Part shown: in pieces, positions 39,265 to 52,800 of the stretch
How the letters are laid out: every line of letters starts with the position of its first letter
Position numbering within the stretch: position 1 is the first letter of the stretch
NCBI GenBank assembly: GCA_012295275.1
Contig: CM022672.1
Span: 5,366,443-5,430,442 of the forward strand
Reading direction: 5' to 3'
Length of the DNA: 64,000 nt
Origin: Chrysomallon squamiferum
Taxonomy: Eukaryota; Mollusca; Gastropoda; Neomphalida; Peltospiridae
Translations under genes and position numbers: made by a program
Notes under the pieces: model-generated
What the model saw: only the letters and a program-made list of their open reading frames with translations
Databases searched by the model: none
Told to the model about the DNA's origin: nothing

Positions 39265-41146
39265 GAATTTAAAACTATTTTACAAAGAAGGCTTAGATAA
39301 ATATATCTTAATGAAATTAGTACAAACATTACTTGTTAGTATATACATATGATAACTTCCTGCATTTACACTCAAAATCAATAAATATATAGGTAAACAC
39401 ACAAAAATACATACATAAACTAACTCTGATAAGTTTTAAAAATATACTTGAACATTTTAAATGACCATTTTTCATTTATTAAAAAAAGTACTTTCAGCAG
39501 TTGCAGAATTCAAAATGAGGCCTACTTGCTGTGTTCTGATGATGATGTGTTTGGGTCTCCAGAGTCACTGGGTCTAATCCCAGCCATGTTCTTATCTGAT
39601 TCTTCGCCACCACTTTCCAGTAATTTCTTTTTCAAAGTCTTTGTACTGTGTGATGGAGACCATACCTAATTAAATATTAGCAGGTCAGTTTCTAGTACAT
39701 CAAACTGATTTGTATGTCTGTATATATATATATATGTATATGTATGTGTGTAAATGTGTGTCACTGTGTGTATATACATATGTATCCAAGAATATATTTT
39801 CATTTCTGATTATGTGTGTGTGTGTGTGTGTGTGTGTGCATATAAATTTCCTTTTAAATTAGTCTGAATTTTGGAAATATACTACATATTCTTCTAAAAA
39901 ATAAAAATAAAGTAAAAATGAAAAAAAAAAAAAAAATTTGAGCAACTTGGAAATAGTTATATAATATGTCTGTAGTATAAAAAAGCAGGGCACATAACAA
40001 CAAAAGAGTAACAAATATGACAGACTAAAAGATAAATTGAATATACGGATATGTGTATATGTATACATTCAGATTTTTTTTCCACAATATAATCTAAACT
40101 TTGTATATGTAAAACTACCACATAAACAGAGAAATGCTTGCAAGTAAATTAGTAAGCATGCACCTACATTTTTACAGACACACCCTCACACACACACACA
40201 TACATCTATACAAACAAACAGCTTTATCCTATATACCACTATTATTTATTGTTACAGAAACAAAATCTGTAGTATTATTTGCAGAAAATATCTCAATATC
40301 ATGGAAAAAATATATGTAATAATAATAATAATTTTAAAATAAATAAATAAAAACATATTTCAAGCAATGAAACATTTTAAAATTATTTTCTAATGGAATA
40401 ACCACTAAAGAGGCAATAGAACATACAGCAGCAGTTGGTCTGGGGAAAGATCTGGGAAGTTCTCTTATAATGGTGAAAGATTTCAAATCCCACAACTCTA
40501 GAGGTTTGTCTTTAAATGACAGCACAAAGAACTGTCTGAAGAAAATAAAACAACAAAACCCATTAATTTCTTTTAAATATCTTTTCATAAAATTAAGACA
40601 CTTTAACACTGAGAGCTTTCTTTGTTAATTAGGAATTCTGCTAAAATAGACTACATATACATATGCAGATTATTATTATGTGTATTATGTTTATTATAAT
40701 TATCATTATCAAGATCATTATCATCATCATTATCATCATCATCATCTTCATCATAATCATTTTTAGTCACTGTCTCATAAAAAAAAATGTCTTTCCTTCT
40801 AAATTCTAGTTAAACATAAAAATAAAAAAACAAACAAGCCAGTCTTTTATTCTGGGAAAAACTATTTTTAAAAGACTTAAATAAAATGGTTTTGACATAA
40901 TATTTAAAAGTCTCACTTGAGGTGTGAAATCTGCAGTGACTCTATTGGCGATTCCTCGTCACGGTGCTGTCGGATCTGTGTCACTTTTCCTGAAATAACA
41001 TCAACTTGTTTCATTTTACTATAACATTTATCTCAAATAAACACCATCATACACCCTAGTTTTAGATATTACTAACCCCAGAATATATTACAAATTAAAA
41101 CTGTATGACAATTTCATTTTGTCATTATTATCTTTATGATTATTTC

Positions 41147-41183
<37 letters not shown>

Positions 41184-44100
41184 TTCAGTGAATTAAAACA
41201 TTCTCCTGAAAAATACATTAACTGGTGTACACATCACCTTCTACTGACAAAATTTTGAACTATGGTGGACGTACATGAAACCCAGGCTTTGTACAGAAAC
41301 AAAGAAAACATACAATGGAGATTCTATAATAACACAATGATAACACAATGTACAGAGTAAGTAAAAGAAAAGGTTACTTCTGAAGGGATCATAAAGGTTT
41401 TTGAAGGAGATAATAGAAGAAAAGGTTTAGCATTCTAAATAGTGAATGTAAATGTACAATTTTTACCAGACAGGATGTCTGTATGACTGAACTCATTCTT
41501 AACTAGTCCACTCGGTCCTGGATTTGGGTAGGCATATGAGAGAAACGTCTTTAATCCACACCATTCAATGCCTCTGTGAAAATAAAAACATATTCTGAAC
41601 ACTTATTTTCTACATGGAAACTATTTTTTTAAATAATGTAAAAATAAAACGAAAATACCTGAACACATACAGATATATCAGTCCAAGGCATTTTCCACTG
41701 CAGTTATTCTACTGACAGGTTTCCTACTTTAAAAAGTATTTATTAAGAGACTGTATAAAGACTGTATACCTGACAATAGAAGAGTGGATGCTGTATTCCC
41801 TGTCTACCTGGCCGCTAGCTACATTCACAGTCTGAATAACACCAGAAAAAGTTCCTGAAAACAAACATGTAATAACTAACATGTTGAAAAGAGTATACAG
41901 TATTAATTGTAATTAAACAGTGCATTGTAAATAGTTGTTGTCATGATTAATACGTGTTACATTTCTGGAAATTAAACTTTGATATTTAGAAGAAAGACTG
42001 TCACATTCAAAGCTATCTGAAAAATTAATATTAAAGCGTGAAAAATAAATAATAATAATAATATTTCTAAAAATATAACAAAAATGTGTTGTTCATTCAA
42101 CATAATATTTATAATTATAAAGAATATTAATAAAATTTTCCTTACCCAGTGCCAACCTTGGCTCATAAATATTCCAGTTTTTATTTGTCAGAGGAGGACA
42201 CATTCGCATGCAGGTGATATGAGCATGTATGCCTTGCAAAAGACCAGTCATAATAAACTTCAGTTGTACACTGTGTCCTTTGATGTCTGACCTCTGACTA
42301 TCCATTACAGGCATTTGTGACGGCCCAATCATATCTGTGAGTACAGTCTTTGGGTAAGGTTTGTGAGTAATGATGGGAAACTCATTTTTTTTGCAAGTAA
42401 CATTCTGCACTGAACTTGGCAAAGTGGCTCCAGGTGTAAATAATGGTGAATTAACATTCTGCTGTGAAGTCTGAAAATATTCAGAGTACTAAAATTATGT
42501 CATAGTAAAACAAAGAAATGCCTTCAATACATCGTAACAATTCTGACCTTTTGTACAATTGTTTCAAATTTCGTATGAATTTGTTTATGTGAGAAAAATC
42601 TAGAATTAACCATTTTTAATTAAACCAGTGAAATTTATCTTAATGAAACATAAATGGTAAATTGATAAGAATTTGCAGATTTCTGTATTTTTATTATTAT
42701 TATAAATTTTTTATTATATATATATTATGTAATATATATATTGTAAATGGATAAGAATTTGCAGATTTCTGTAATTTTATTATTATTATAAATTTTATAT
42801 TTTTTTATAATTTTATATTTTATAAATATTTTTGGAAGATTATCTTATTACACACTTTATTTTCAACCAGCTACTCACAAAAATTAAAGGTCACAAAATT
42901 AATAACCAATACAAAACAGTGTCACCTTGACATCCACTGCCTTCATTTCCCACAAGATAACTCGACTGTCACTCATTATGAGACCTATCGATCTTTCAGA
43001 AACTGGAGACACAGTAAATCCAAACACGCGGTTATGTCTTGTCACTCGGAGAGGGTCAGTCTGTGACCTCAGGTCATAGACCACATCTAATGAAACACTG
43101 GGTGGGGTATCATCTATAAAAGAAATATATAAAGATATAAAAAAATGTAATATTTATAACAATGTTCTTATAATCGACTTATTACAATAAGTATTGTTGT
43201 TTTGCATTCTTCAAAAGAAGTTGTTAAATAATACTTGTATTATTTTGATCTCGTTCTTAATATATTATTTTTAGTGGTCATTAGGCAAAATGAAGAGATT
43301 TAATTAAAGGAAGGAAAGCAACAACAAAGTAACAACATTCTACAGTTAATAATATGATATATACAGTAATATGCACAAAGATCATTAGAACCTGTTTTAT
43401 GTGATAGCCTGCTCTGTTTGAGTTAGCAGTAATGGATCTTTAGTGTCAACCTTCTCCAGGAAAGAAAATAGCACAGCATTTGACTGGTGAGGGATTTAAT
43501 CTAATGAAGGTACTGACGAGAATTGAACTCATAAGCAATTCTATTTGAAGCCAATATTTTATCATTAAGCTTATTTCTTCTTGAACTAGAGTGATATCCA
43601 AAGGCACTATTGCCAAACAAAAAAAAATGATAAATATTTAATTACATTCCAAACAAAATATTACTGAAAATTTAAAACAGAACAGATATCTGTTGCTGTT
43701 TTATTCACATAAGACATTGCACTCTGTACAAGAAAATAAGATTAAAACAAATCAAGATATATTTATGTGTTTTGCATGTGCACGTGCATGTTTGCATGTG
43801 TGCTTGTGCATGTCTACTCACCAAAAGCACCAGTACCTTCTGAAGCTGGAGTAGACAAGTTACTTGATCTTCTACGAATTCTGATAGATATGCTGCCACT
43901 TTCATGAAGGCACATCAGCACATCTCTCTGCCAACATGGAAGCACCTGAAATACCCCATTATTATTACTGTTATTTTTATTATTATTATTATTATTATAA
44001 CTGTAGTGGACTTATTAAATATCTTATCATATAATATATATTTTGTCTAGATATTTGTACAGCACATTACTACTCAAATATACTGAATAAAAAATTGACT

Positions 44101-47040
44101 TGATGTTGAAATTATTTGGTAGATCAAACACCTTTCTTTTTACAGTATTTATAAAATTAGTGGTTTATGGCCAGGCAATATTTCGAGTACAAAGTAGCTG
44201 GAAATATAAATCATCAAACTTAATATTATTATGCAACATATTTAACTAGGAAAGTATTACAGTTTTAATCAGTACCTCAACAAAGGGAGATGACGTCTTG
44301 TCCAGGGAGACCATGCCAACAGTCTGGTTAATTTCCAGATCTAGAATGAGCATCTCTCTGGGATACAACAGAATGATGTGATGACGACAGGAAGGATGGA
44401 AACACAGCTGAAGACATTCACTGACAGTGACAGCCTCATCTTCTGACTGAATGGGCTTGCTGAAATGACAGTGGTAATGTGTATGTTTGTGTTTGTGTAT
44501 GTATGGGTCTGTATGTATGGGTGGGTGGGTGGGTGTGTGTCTGTGTGTGTGTGCATGCGTGCATGTGTGTGTGTGCGTGTGTGCATACATCTTTGTATGT
44601 ATTTTGATATTTCTGTATCACTATATGTAATTATACCTTTTATAACAACTATCCAATTACATTTTGTCTTGTAGTTGTATCAGTAAAAATAATAAGAAAA
44701 AAAACTGAATTTTTCCTATGTTTAAAAAGTTTGATATTAGTAAACTGTTGATTTTAAACAATCTAAAAACATATTTTTTTTAAGTCAACCAATTTAAGTC
44801 AAAAATTAATTGTAAGAAAATAAACAAATGATAAAAGTAAAAAATGTTTACTTGTATTCACTAAAAAGTCGTAAATACCTTTGTTTGCTTTCTCCAACAA
44901 GAATGCGAGACATTCTCTGAGCGAGATTTTTGGATGATGGTTTCCTTTCCAAGCTGTTTGTGCTGCCAACCTGGTTACTGGCATTGCCACCAACTTTTGT
45001 TTTCAATTACAAAATGGAACAGAAAATAAATATCATGAATTCTCAATAATTATTTAGAAGAAAAAATCAATAAAATAATAAATCCTAATGTTCATTTTCT
45101 TTCATTTTTGGAAAAAAAATGTTTTTTTTTTTTTTTTTTTAAATAAATAAAAATGAAAAAACCCACTAGAAACTATAAAATAAATACAATTTAATATTTA
45201 TTATGATAATCTTATGCTTTACTGTGTCAAATCTTACATCTTATTTCAAAATATAATTGCTTTCTCACCTTGACTAGAAGGACTGAAGATGTAAAATTTC
45301 TTTCCATTGCTCGAAGGTGTCTTGTTGATCATGAAGTCATCAATAAATACAATGCAGTCTTGTCCTAGAACTGTTCAGAAAACATAAATTAATATATATT
45401 TTTTTTTTTACCATCATTTAAATCGATAGTTTAAGATGTAGCAGATAATTATTTATGTCATTAAAGAATAACACTAGGAAAAGTAATTTAATAGAACATT
45501 TCTTCTTAAAATATAAGTTAACAATCTAGGAAATACATAATACTGACAAAATACATAGTACAGAAAGTGTGTTATCAGTAATATATATTTTTCATTAATA
45601 AAGAGATTTTAAGAAAAAACAATTCCTACTAAAATAATCTTTTTTTTTTCTGCACAACTCATATTTAACACAGTGTATTTTTATTCTTTTTCTTTTTTTT
45701 TTAATACATTAATATGTAAGAATGAGTTCAAATGTGTGTGAAAAAAAAATGTGTGGATATAAATCTTCTGAAATTATGAAATGATTGTTATATACATATA
45801 AATATATTATCATTATTGTTACTATTACTACTACCACCACTGGAATATTATCCTGTAAGTATATTTATTAACATTATTGTTATATAAATATTGTAATAAT
45901 TTTTTTTTTTTTTTTGAAGAAATTCTTTTATACTTGTCAGTAGACCTACAAACAACATTTCTTGTATTGAAAGGGTCAAATGAAAATGAAATCAATGTCT
46001 CTGTGTATGTCTTCTTCCACAGACGAGTTCCAGTGTCAGCGTTCCACAGGATTAAGGAGTAAGGAGGGTGCAGTGCAATCAGGAGATCTCTTGATGCATC
46101 CTGCTGTCCAAGCCAATCCATGGCTGAAAAAAATTAATTTTTATGTTTCTTTATTTGTACTCATTAGGCCATAACTGATGTACATTATATGGCAGCAAAA
46201 ATGAAAATACATATGAAATAAATGTTTTGTTTAGTGCTATATTGTGAATTCATAAGTTTATTCCAGAAAACATTACACAATTCTAAAATCTATCATATTA
46301 TTTTGCTCTGCATATTTTTTATGACATTACATTTGAGTTATTATTACTTATGAAAATATAAAATTAAAATAGTACCCAATATCAAATCTAAAAGTATTTC
46401 ATGGATTTAAATGTATTAAGCATAATAATATTTATGTCACTAAATACTTGAAATGCTTTTTATGTGTAGACAACCTTAATACATGTTTATTTATATATCT
46501 ATGTAATATATTACATACATACACACATTCTACACAACACACACACATACAAATACCCATTAAGAAAAGTCATATTTCCCAGTCCTCAAAGTACCTCTTA
46601 GGAAGTGATTGTTTTATTTCACCAAGAGTTCAGATGTTTTAAAAACTGGAACTAATCAGAAGGAAATGTTTTTAACAGATGCTCTTTTCTCTGATAATCA
46701 AAGAACAATTTATTTTTACCTTGCACTGATTTGTTTCCATCTGCAAACTCTGCCCGGGCATGTCCCTGTGACACATCCCACACAATAATGTTGCCAGCAG
46801 CATCTGCAGAGGCCAGACGCAGGCTGTATGGACTATTGACATCATGGTGATAATCTTCTTTAGCCCATTTAATCTGTAAATACAGGATTTTACCTTTAAT
46901 TCCTTTTAAGAGCTTTTTTGTACCAAGTTTTATTATTTTCTTTTTTATTATTCTTATCTTGATTTATAGTTTGTAATGTTTTTCTTTTTACATTTTTTAT
47001 TTGTAACTTTTTCATTATTTTTTATTTAAATATTATTTAT

Positions 47041-47079
<39 letters not shown>

Positions 47080-48152
47080 TGTAAATATCATTAAGTTTTC
47101 TTAAGTTGACTGTATGCATTAGTACCAAACAATTGCTTTCTCTGAATAATAAAATGGAAGAAATTATGATTCTTAAAATTACCCTTGAATAAAATAACAA
47201 TTTCTTTAAAGGATGCCATAAGATATTCAGACCCACAATGTAACATAAAGTAGGTTTCAACATCAGCAAATGTTAAATAAGTAAAAAAATATTTATGTAA
47301 TTTAAAATGAATGTGTTTTGTGATAATTTTACCTTTACAACATTAGCCTTATGTTTGTGTAGAACTTGAATCAACTGAAACAAAAAATAAAAAATATATA
47401 ATATATATATATATATATTACATTGAAATTATATTTGGATCAAAATTAAATAATTGTGTGAAATGAAAAATACAAAGTAAAATTTTTATCTCTTTTTTTT
47501 AGTTAAATTACATAAATTAAAATTTACATCTGTTACAAACTTCTCAAACAGGTAATATTTGTGAAAGAAATACTTATAATTAAATTTAATTTAAATTTAT
47601 ACCTAAAACATTTTAGTTATTTTTACTTTGGTTAATAAACATCTTTTATTCTACTGATATCTTAATGAAATTGAAAAAAAAAAAAAACAACATAAATATG
47701 AATGTAATGTAAATGGTATGTACACTTAAAAAAATTCTTATATGCATACATATACACAAACAAACACAAGCACATATACACAAACACAAATAAAATACAG
47801 TAATTTATCTGGCTTTACTAATGCTACAACGTTTTTCTAACTTACCTGAACAGTAATTGGGTCAACAACACTAACAAAATTTTGGCTTCCATATGCTAAT
47901 AATCCTTGCCATCCCCTGAGAAAAAAAACACAACTAACATTTCACATATATCCCCTGATATAACAACATAACATATTATAAAATTATACAAGGCAGTTTC
48001 TTATTACAAAATAACTTTTGTAACATATTCAAAAATAAACTTCTGCAACATACTTTTCTTGTTCAAATATATGCTGCAATATAAACCGGAGTGAATATCA
48101 GAAACTGCAATATCAGTATTCTACCACAGATTCCAATAATACAATCTTTATG

Positions 48153-48211
<59 letters not shown>

Positions 48212-48682
48212 ACATTACTATTATGGAAAGAAATGCAGAACTACATGAACACAAATTAGTGTTTTATCGAAATATATTAATGTCTGAACTACTGGATAAT
48301 AAAAGATACATGCTAATAGTAATACTAAAAACACAAGACAACCTAAATTAATAGTGAGTTTTAATTTTACTGCATTTTAATGACACTATTACATTAAGTA
48401 TTAATTTATTAACATATATGTAAAATTAATCAGTTTTTAATATTTGTATCTAATTTTGAGAGATTATTAAATATTTAAATGAGGTCATGATTTCCTCTAC
48501 AAAAGCATACCCAACAGAAGTCAAAACATTTACTGTTCAGAAATTAGAGTAATTGAGTAAGCTACCTGAACACCAAGTTATATTCATATTGTTATTAATT
48601 TGATATCGTCAACATACCAGTCGCATGCGCCTTTATTTTGCGTGTGCAGTGATCCTGTAATAGTCTTTGGAAAAAGTTTCAT
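31400..48682 (-). CDS. WDR11: WD repeat-containing protein 11 (WDR11)
   Basis: WDR11 is a large beta-propeller scaffold. In vertebrates it works with FAM91A1 and TBC1D23 in capture of AP-1 vesicles at the trans-Golgi, binds EMX1, and is linked to Hedgehog signalling and hypogonadotropic hypogonadism. Thirty exons (minus): 48618-48682, 47846-47915, 47333-47374, 46720-46873, 45950-46123, 45269-45370, 44879-44993, 44276-44459, 43822-43945, 42926-43113, 42146-42470, 41770-41854, 41467-41573, 40917-40989, 40427-40535, 39526-39665, 39069-39195, 38536-38642, 38185-38308, 37602-37770, 36987-37155, 36348-36413, 35658-35742, 34801-34998, 33954-34120, 33281-33375, 32867-32964, 32509-32589, 32006-32150, 31400-31542. 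They encode 1,276 residues (human 1,224). Phases agree throughout. Diagnostic segments are DASRDLLIALHPP, LILWNADTGTRLWKK, LDLEINQTVG, RMCPPLTNKN, FKDKPLELWDLK, WIKKIRFAPG, LLGQTDRAVQLLLET and STIKLVATNLIANGKL. The C-terminal half after the propellers is alpha-helical repeat. An acceptor lies two bases before the ATG. Confidence 0.97.
34637..34693. repeat. (TTA)n microsatellite in a WDR11 intron
   Basis: A pure TTA array of about 57 bases lies in the intron between the exons at 33954-34120 and 34801-34998. Shorter TTA runs occur in several other WDR11 introns (for example about 41153-41180). Confidence 0.95.
37185..37500. repeat. Diverged tandem duplication in a WDR11 intron, period about 153 bp
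   Basis: Two copies share blocks such as TATTTGAT, GATCTGT, ATGACAAAA and TGTAATTTATCTGCATTCAA. They carry many substitutions and indels, so this duplication is older than the 370-bp one at 29953. Confidence 0.8.
37972..38151. repeat. Intronic direct repeat, copy 1 (partner about 39851-40034)
   Basis: The block runs from AAATTAGTCTGAATTT to GACAGACTAAAAGATAAAT, preceded by a GT/TA-rich microsatellite. It recurs about 1.88 kb away, also after a GT/TA repeat. The pair brackets WDR11 exons at 38185-39665. Confidence 0.9.
38331..38508. repeat. Tandem duplication in a WDR11 intron, period 90 bp
   Basis: Two adjacent copies (about 38331-38420 and 38421-38508) share GTAATGAAA, TTAATATAAAATAAATAAA, GCTTTTATGCATTTAAAAA and CCTGAAATTACT with small differences. 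They lie between the exons at 38185-38308 and 38536-38642. Confidence 0.9.
39851..40034. repeat. Intronic direct repeat, copy 2 (partner about 37972-38151)
   Basis: Same orientation as its partner, with identical runs such as TATAATATGTCTGTAGTATA and ACAACAAAAGAGTAACAAAT. The shared microsatellite flank suggests the whole unit, including the GT/TA repeat, was copied. Confidence 0.9.
42655..42810. repeat. Tandem duplication in a WDR11 intron, period 86 bp
   Basis: Two copies share GATAAGAATTTGCAGATTTC followed by an ATT run and are separated by a TA microsatellite. They lie between exons at 42146-42470 and 42926-43113. Confidence 0.85.
48155..48207. repeat. (CA)n microsatellite in WDR11 intron 1
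   Basis: An almost pure CA array of about 50 bases between the first two WDR11 coding exons. The repetitive Cys/Val and His/Thr open frames across it are artefacts. Confidence 0.97.
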
Positions 48683-49872
48683 TCCTACAGTAAATAATTT
48701 AGAAAATCTATGTTATTAATTTAAAAGTATTATACGACCGAACTAATCAGTAAGGAAGGATGTTATAATTATTTTTGATAGAAGCAAGACGAGACAAATC
48801 GATAAAAATAAATATTGAAATCAAGTAGAAATCAAGGCAGTGTAAAGATGTATATACAAATTAAAACAAAATTATGTAAATAAATGCAGTATTAATAATT
48901 GGATTTGACAAAAGTATAGAAAAAATACATTTTATAATATTTTTATAAGATAATATTATCGGTTACTTTACAAAAAGATAGCAGAAGAGCATTTCCGTTT
49001 CCATTTAGGTCTGAAAAACTGAACACGTAATCTGGTTCGGAACTTCAGGTCACGTTATTACTGTTACTTTTTCGGATTCTCAGTCCTAACTAAACAACGA
49101 CAACATTATGTTGTCATTTTGAAACAAAACGACAAGAGTTTCATTTCAGCCCTCTTTCATATTTATTTATAGTTAAAACTTATCTTTAGACTATGAGAAT
49201 GTGAAAATAATAATTCATTCGACTACCACGGTGAGGAGAATTATAATGGACCCTACTGAGTACTGTCAAATCTGAGTTGTAAAACCATATTGGGCCCATT
49301 TAATACGAAAACTGGTGTATCACAGGGCATGATATAATCATCCCTACCACTGTTTAAAGTCTACATATGATATAAAACATATGTTGCTGCTAGCTGAACA
49401 GTGGCCAATGGTATACTAGGTAACTGCAGCCTGTAATTAAAGACGGCATCAGCCATATAGTTTGTAATCCGTCACCATTTTATATTTAACATACCTTATT
49501 ATACATCATTTTATCTTCTTTTTTTTTTTTTTTTTTTTCCAAGTAATAACCTGATTTAATAAAATGCATATATGCAAATCAGTTTTGATTTGTGCTCGCT
49601 AGGATGGTATATTAAGGCTACACACTTTTATATATTTTAAATCTCTATTTTTGGAGATATTTGGGAACAATTTATTGTTTATGTAAATAGATAATATTTT
49701 TCTTCGATATTTCATTTAAATATGAGAATGAATTATTCCAGCAATGAATCTTATATTTCAGTTCAAACTATTTCTTTTAATATTTCTGTCTTAAAATGCC
49801 AATTGCACACATATACTTACAATTTATTTTATTTAAAATTATTTTTGTATTTGCAGATAAAAACACTGTGCA
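48683..49872. promoter_or_regulatory. Shared head-to-head intergenic region of WDR11 and the PLPP gene
   Basis: The two start codons are 1,190 bases apart on opposite strands. The least AT-rich part, about 48960-49110, is the likeliest bidirectional promoter core. The rest is AT-rich with a long T run at about 49518-49540. Acceptors two bases before the WDR11 ATG and at 49855-49856 before the PLPP ATG imply non-coding leader exons here or trans-splicing. Confidence 0.5.
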
Positions 49873-52800
49873 ATGAAGCTAGCCATGACTCACACATCTT
49901 TGGATTTTCTTCAAGAACTGGGCATCAGAATAATTATTTTCATTGTCTATATGTATGAATATAAAATGTGCATTAAAATGTGGATAGAAAAACATATTTT
50001 AAAATTATTTGGTTCTCTTAAAATGTTTACATAAAAATGTAAATCTTGCCTCCCTCCCCACCAAAAAAAACAAAACTGTAATTATACTGTAAATGCCAAT
50101 TTTGCATTAAAAGTCCAGGTTTTTTTTCAGTTAACTTTGTTATGCAGCTTTTAAATGCAGCATGGATATTCTTTTATTAGGAATATATAACAATGATCAG
50201 TCAAATATTTTACATTTCCCAACAATGTTATTCATTTTTGAGAATCTTTACAATGACATTAAATGTTTTTAAATATATATTGTTTGAGAAATAAATTTTA
50301 TAATTTTACATCAACAGGGCTACAGATAAAATACAAGGATTTCATAGAAAAATACAACCAGAAGAAATGTGGCTTTATCGTTTTCCTATAACAGAATCTT
50401 ACTATTCAGCTAACTTGTTACTGGTAAATAAAAAAATATATCTATGTTGTGAGGGAAGTTGTAGGTCAGATAAGAAGCAGATTAAGGATTTAGATAAGTA
50501 AAGGTTACCATAATTTCAGTTTAACATCATCACAAAATTGATTTTATAATGTCATACAGTGTAATCTCAAAAATAGTCTATAAGTAATATTTAAGTTATC
50601 TCCTCTTTGATGTATTTATCTTATTTAATAGACAGAATATAAAATTATTTTTCATGAATGTCACATGAGAAATGTAAATGCATTCATAGTGAATTTAAAA
50701 AGTTATATGAGATCGCTGTTATTTGAAATAGTAAACTTTAACAACGGAAGGAAAATAAACAAGTCATTTTGATGTCTGTATGTTAAATATGTGGTGAATT
50801 GTTGTTTTGGTTTTTTTTTTTCAGGTAACAATATTTGTTGTACCTGTTATTGTGGCTTCAGTGTTTTATATACTGCATCGTGACAAAGAAGATTTGAAAG
50901 AATCAATATTTGGTAAAAAAAAAAATAATAACAAGAAGAAGAATTTAAATATTTTTATAGTTTTTTTTTTTTTTTTTAAATTATACCAGGAAAAATATTA
51001 GCAATTCGTTATTATTTTAACAGAAAAATTGGTTGCTAAAAACAAAAAATTATTTTAAAGTGTGTAAAGTATATTTAGACAATTTATATGTCTCACCAGA
51101 AATACACTTTTAAGACTTAGTTCAGTTATTTCTAATATCTTATTAACTAAGCATCAAAAGTTTGTTTAATGTTGTATTTTTACTACATTTATTTTTATTT
51201 TTCACTTTGAAGTATTTTATATTTAACTCTGATATAATTTTTTTCTTTTCAGGTGCATATTTGTCTATATTTCTGACAGGATTAGTGACAAATTTCATTA
51301 AGCTTTGTGTTGGAAGGTAACCTAATTCTGAGATTTTTTTTTAATTGTTTTTTTTTTTATTTCACTTAATTGTGATAATGTTTAATGTATGTATTTTAGG
51401 TATACATCATCTATATTGAGTTATGAATCTATAGGAGAAGACAGTTCCTTAATAAGATTATCTTATTTAAAATTATCTGAGTTAAAATTAAAAAGTATCA
51501 TTTAACAAATAACTTTATTATTAAATTTCAAGAAAAGAAAGGCAGTTTATTCCAAATGTTATTGGAATTTCTTTAATTATTATTTGTTTTAAAATCCACA
51601 AGAAGGTTTTTAAATTTTTGTTAATTTTCTATTTTTCTAGAATGATTATGCATTAAATAAACAATCATATACATGTATTTTGGAGTATTTTTATTTTATT
51701 TTTAAATACTGTTTCTTTTATTATTTCTACTTCATTCATTTTTAGACCTCGTCCTTGCTTCTTGCAGTTGTGTTTTCCTGATGGTCATGTGAACCTTGAT
51801 ATGAAATGTAGTGGCAATCCGGAACAAGTCATCGAAGGTTACAAAAGTTTTCCAAGTGGCCACTCATCATGTATGTAGTTCAGTTATCAAAAAATAAGAA
51901 TATCCAAAGTAAACTCTCTTACTGAACTAAAATATGATTAAATTACTTAGCTTGTCTGTAATATCCATCAATATAGTAATTTAGAGTAATATTAACTGAT
52001 TTATTAATTTTTATAAATATAGAAATAAATAGTTTAAAATAATTAAATTATGATAACTAGCAAATATAATATGAGGAATACATATATATTGAAGGTTTTA
52101 GAAGTTGAGAAAAAAACAACATATGTTGGTTTTGTTCTACTGGTCAAGCATCATTTCATGAGTAATTTTAATTAAATGAATATGAAAACAGCCGATTTTT
52201 ATTAACTTTTTATGTCAGTATGTATGTAATGTCAAAATATTACAAAGAAATAACAGATTTTAAACTATTAATACATGTTATCTTTATTTTTATTTTTTTT
52301 TTTTTAAAGTTGCATTTTCCTGTCTGGGGTATGTAGGATTATATGTTGCTGGTAAGCTAAAAGTGTTCAACAGATCAGGACGAGGGAATGGTTGCAGATT
52401 GTGTTGTGTGGTTATACCATTTCTATGGGCCACACTGATTGCTTTATCAAGATTGGCTGATTATCATCATCACTGGGAGGGTTAGTTTATTTACAAAGAA
52501 ATATGCTGTCTTTCATGAGAATAGCAAATCTATTAACAGAGATCTGATGTAACTCTTAGAGTATCCTTATACATGTTATATTCGTCTTTTAATCTTTCTT
52601 TCCTCATTTCTGATGGTAATAATTTATTTATTCAAGAAGTATTTGTGGATAAGTAAAAAGTTTATTACAGATATTTCTCTTTTATTTTTTTATTTTTTTA
52701 TTTACCAATATCAAAGTATTTTTTAGGATGTTTAAATTTATAAGTGCAGTGAAAATTTGTGGCAGACTACCATAAACTGTATGGTTATTTCATTTCATTC

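Noticed and set aside
43800-43950. Apparent frameshift in WDR11 exon 9
   Set aside because: It came from a copying slip while reading. Rechecking the bases gives a continuous frame from 43945 to 43822 that matches WDR11.
44510-44590. His/Thr-rich open frames around the GT repeat in WDR11
   Set aside because: They are read-through of the exon at 44276-44459 into a GT microsatellite upstream of its acceptor.
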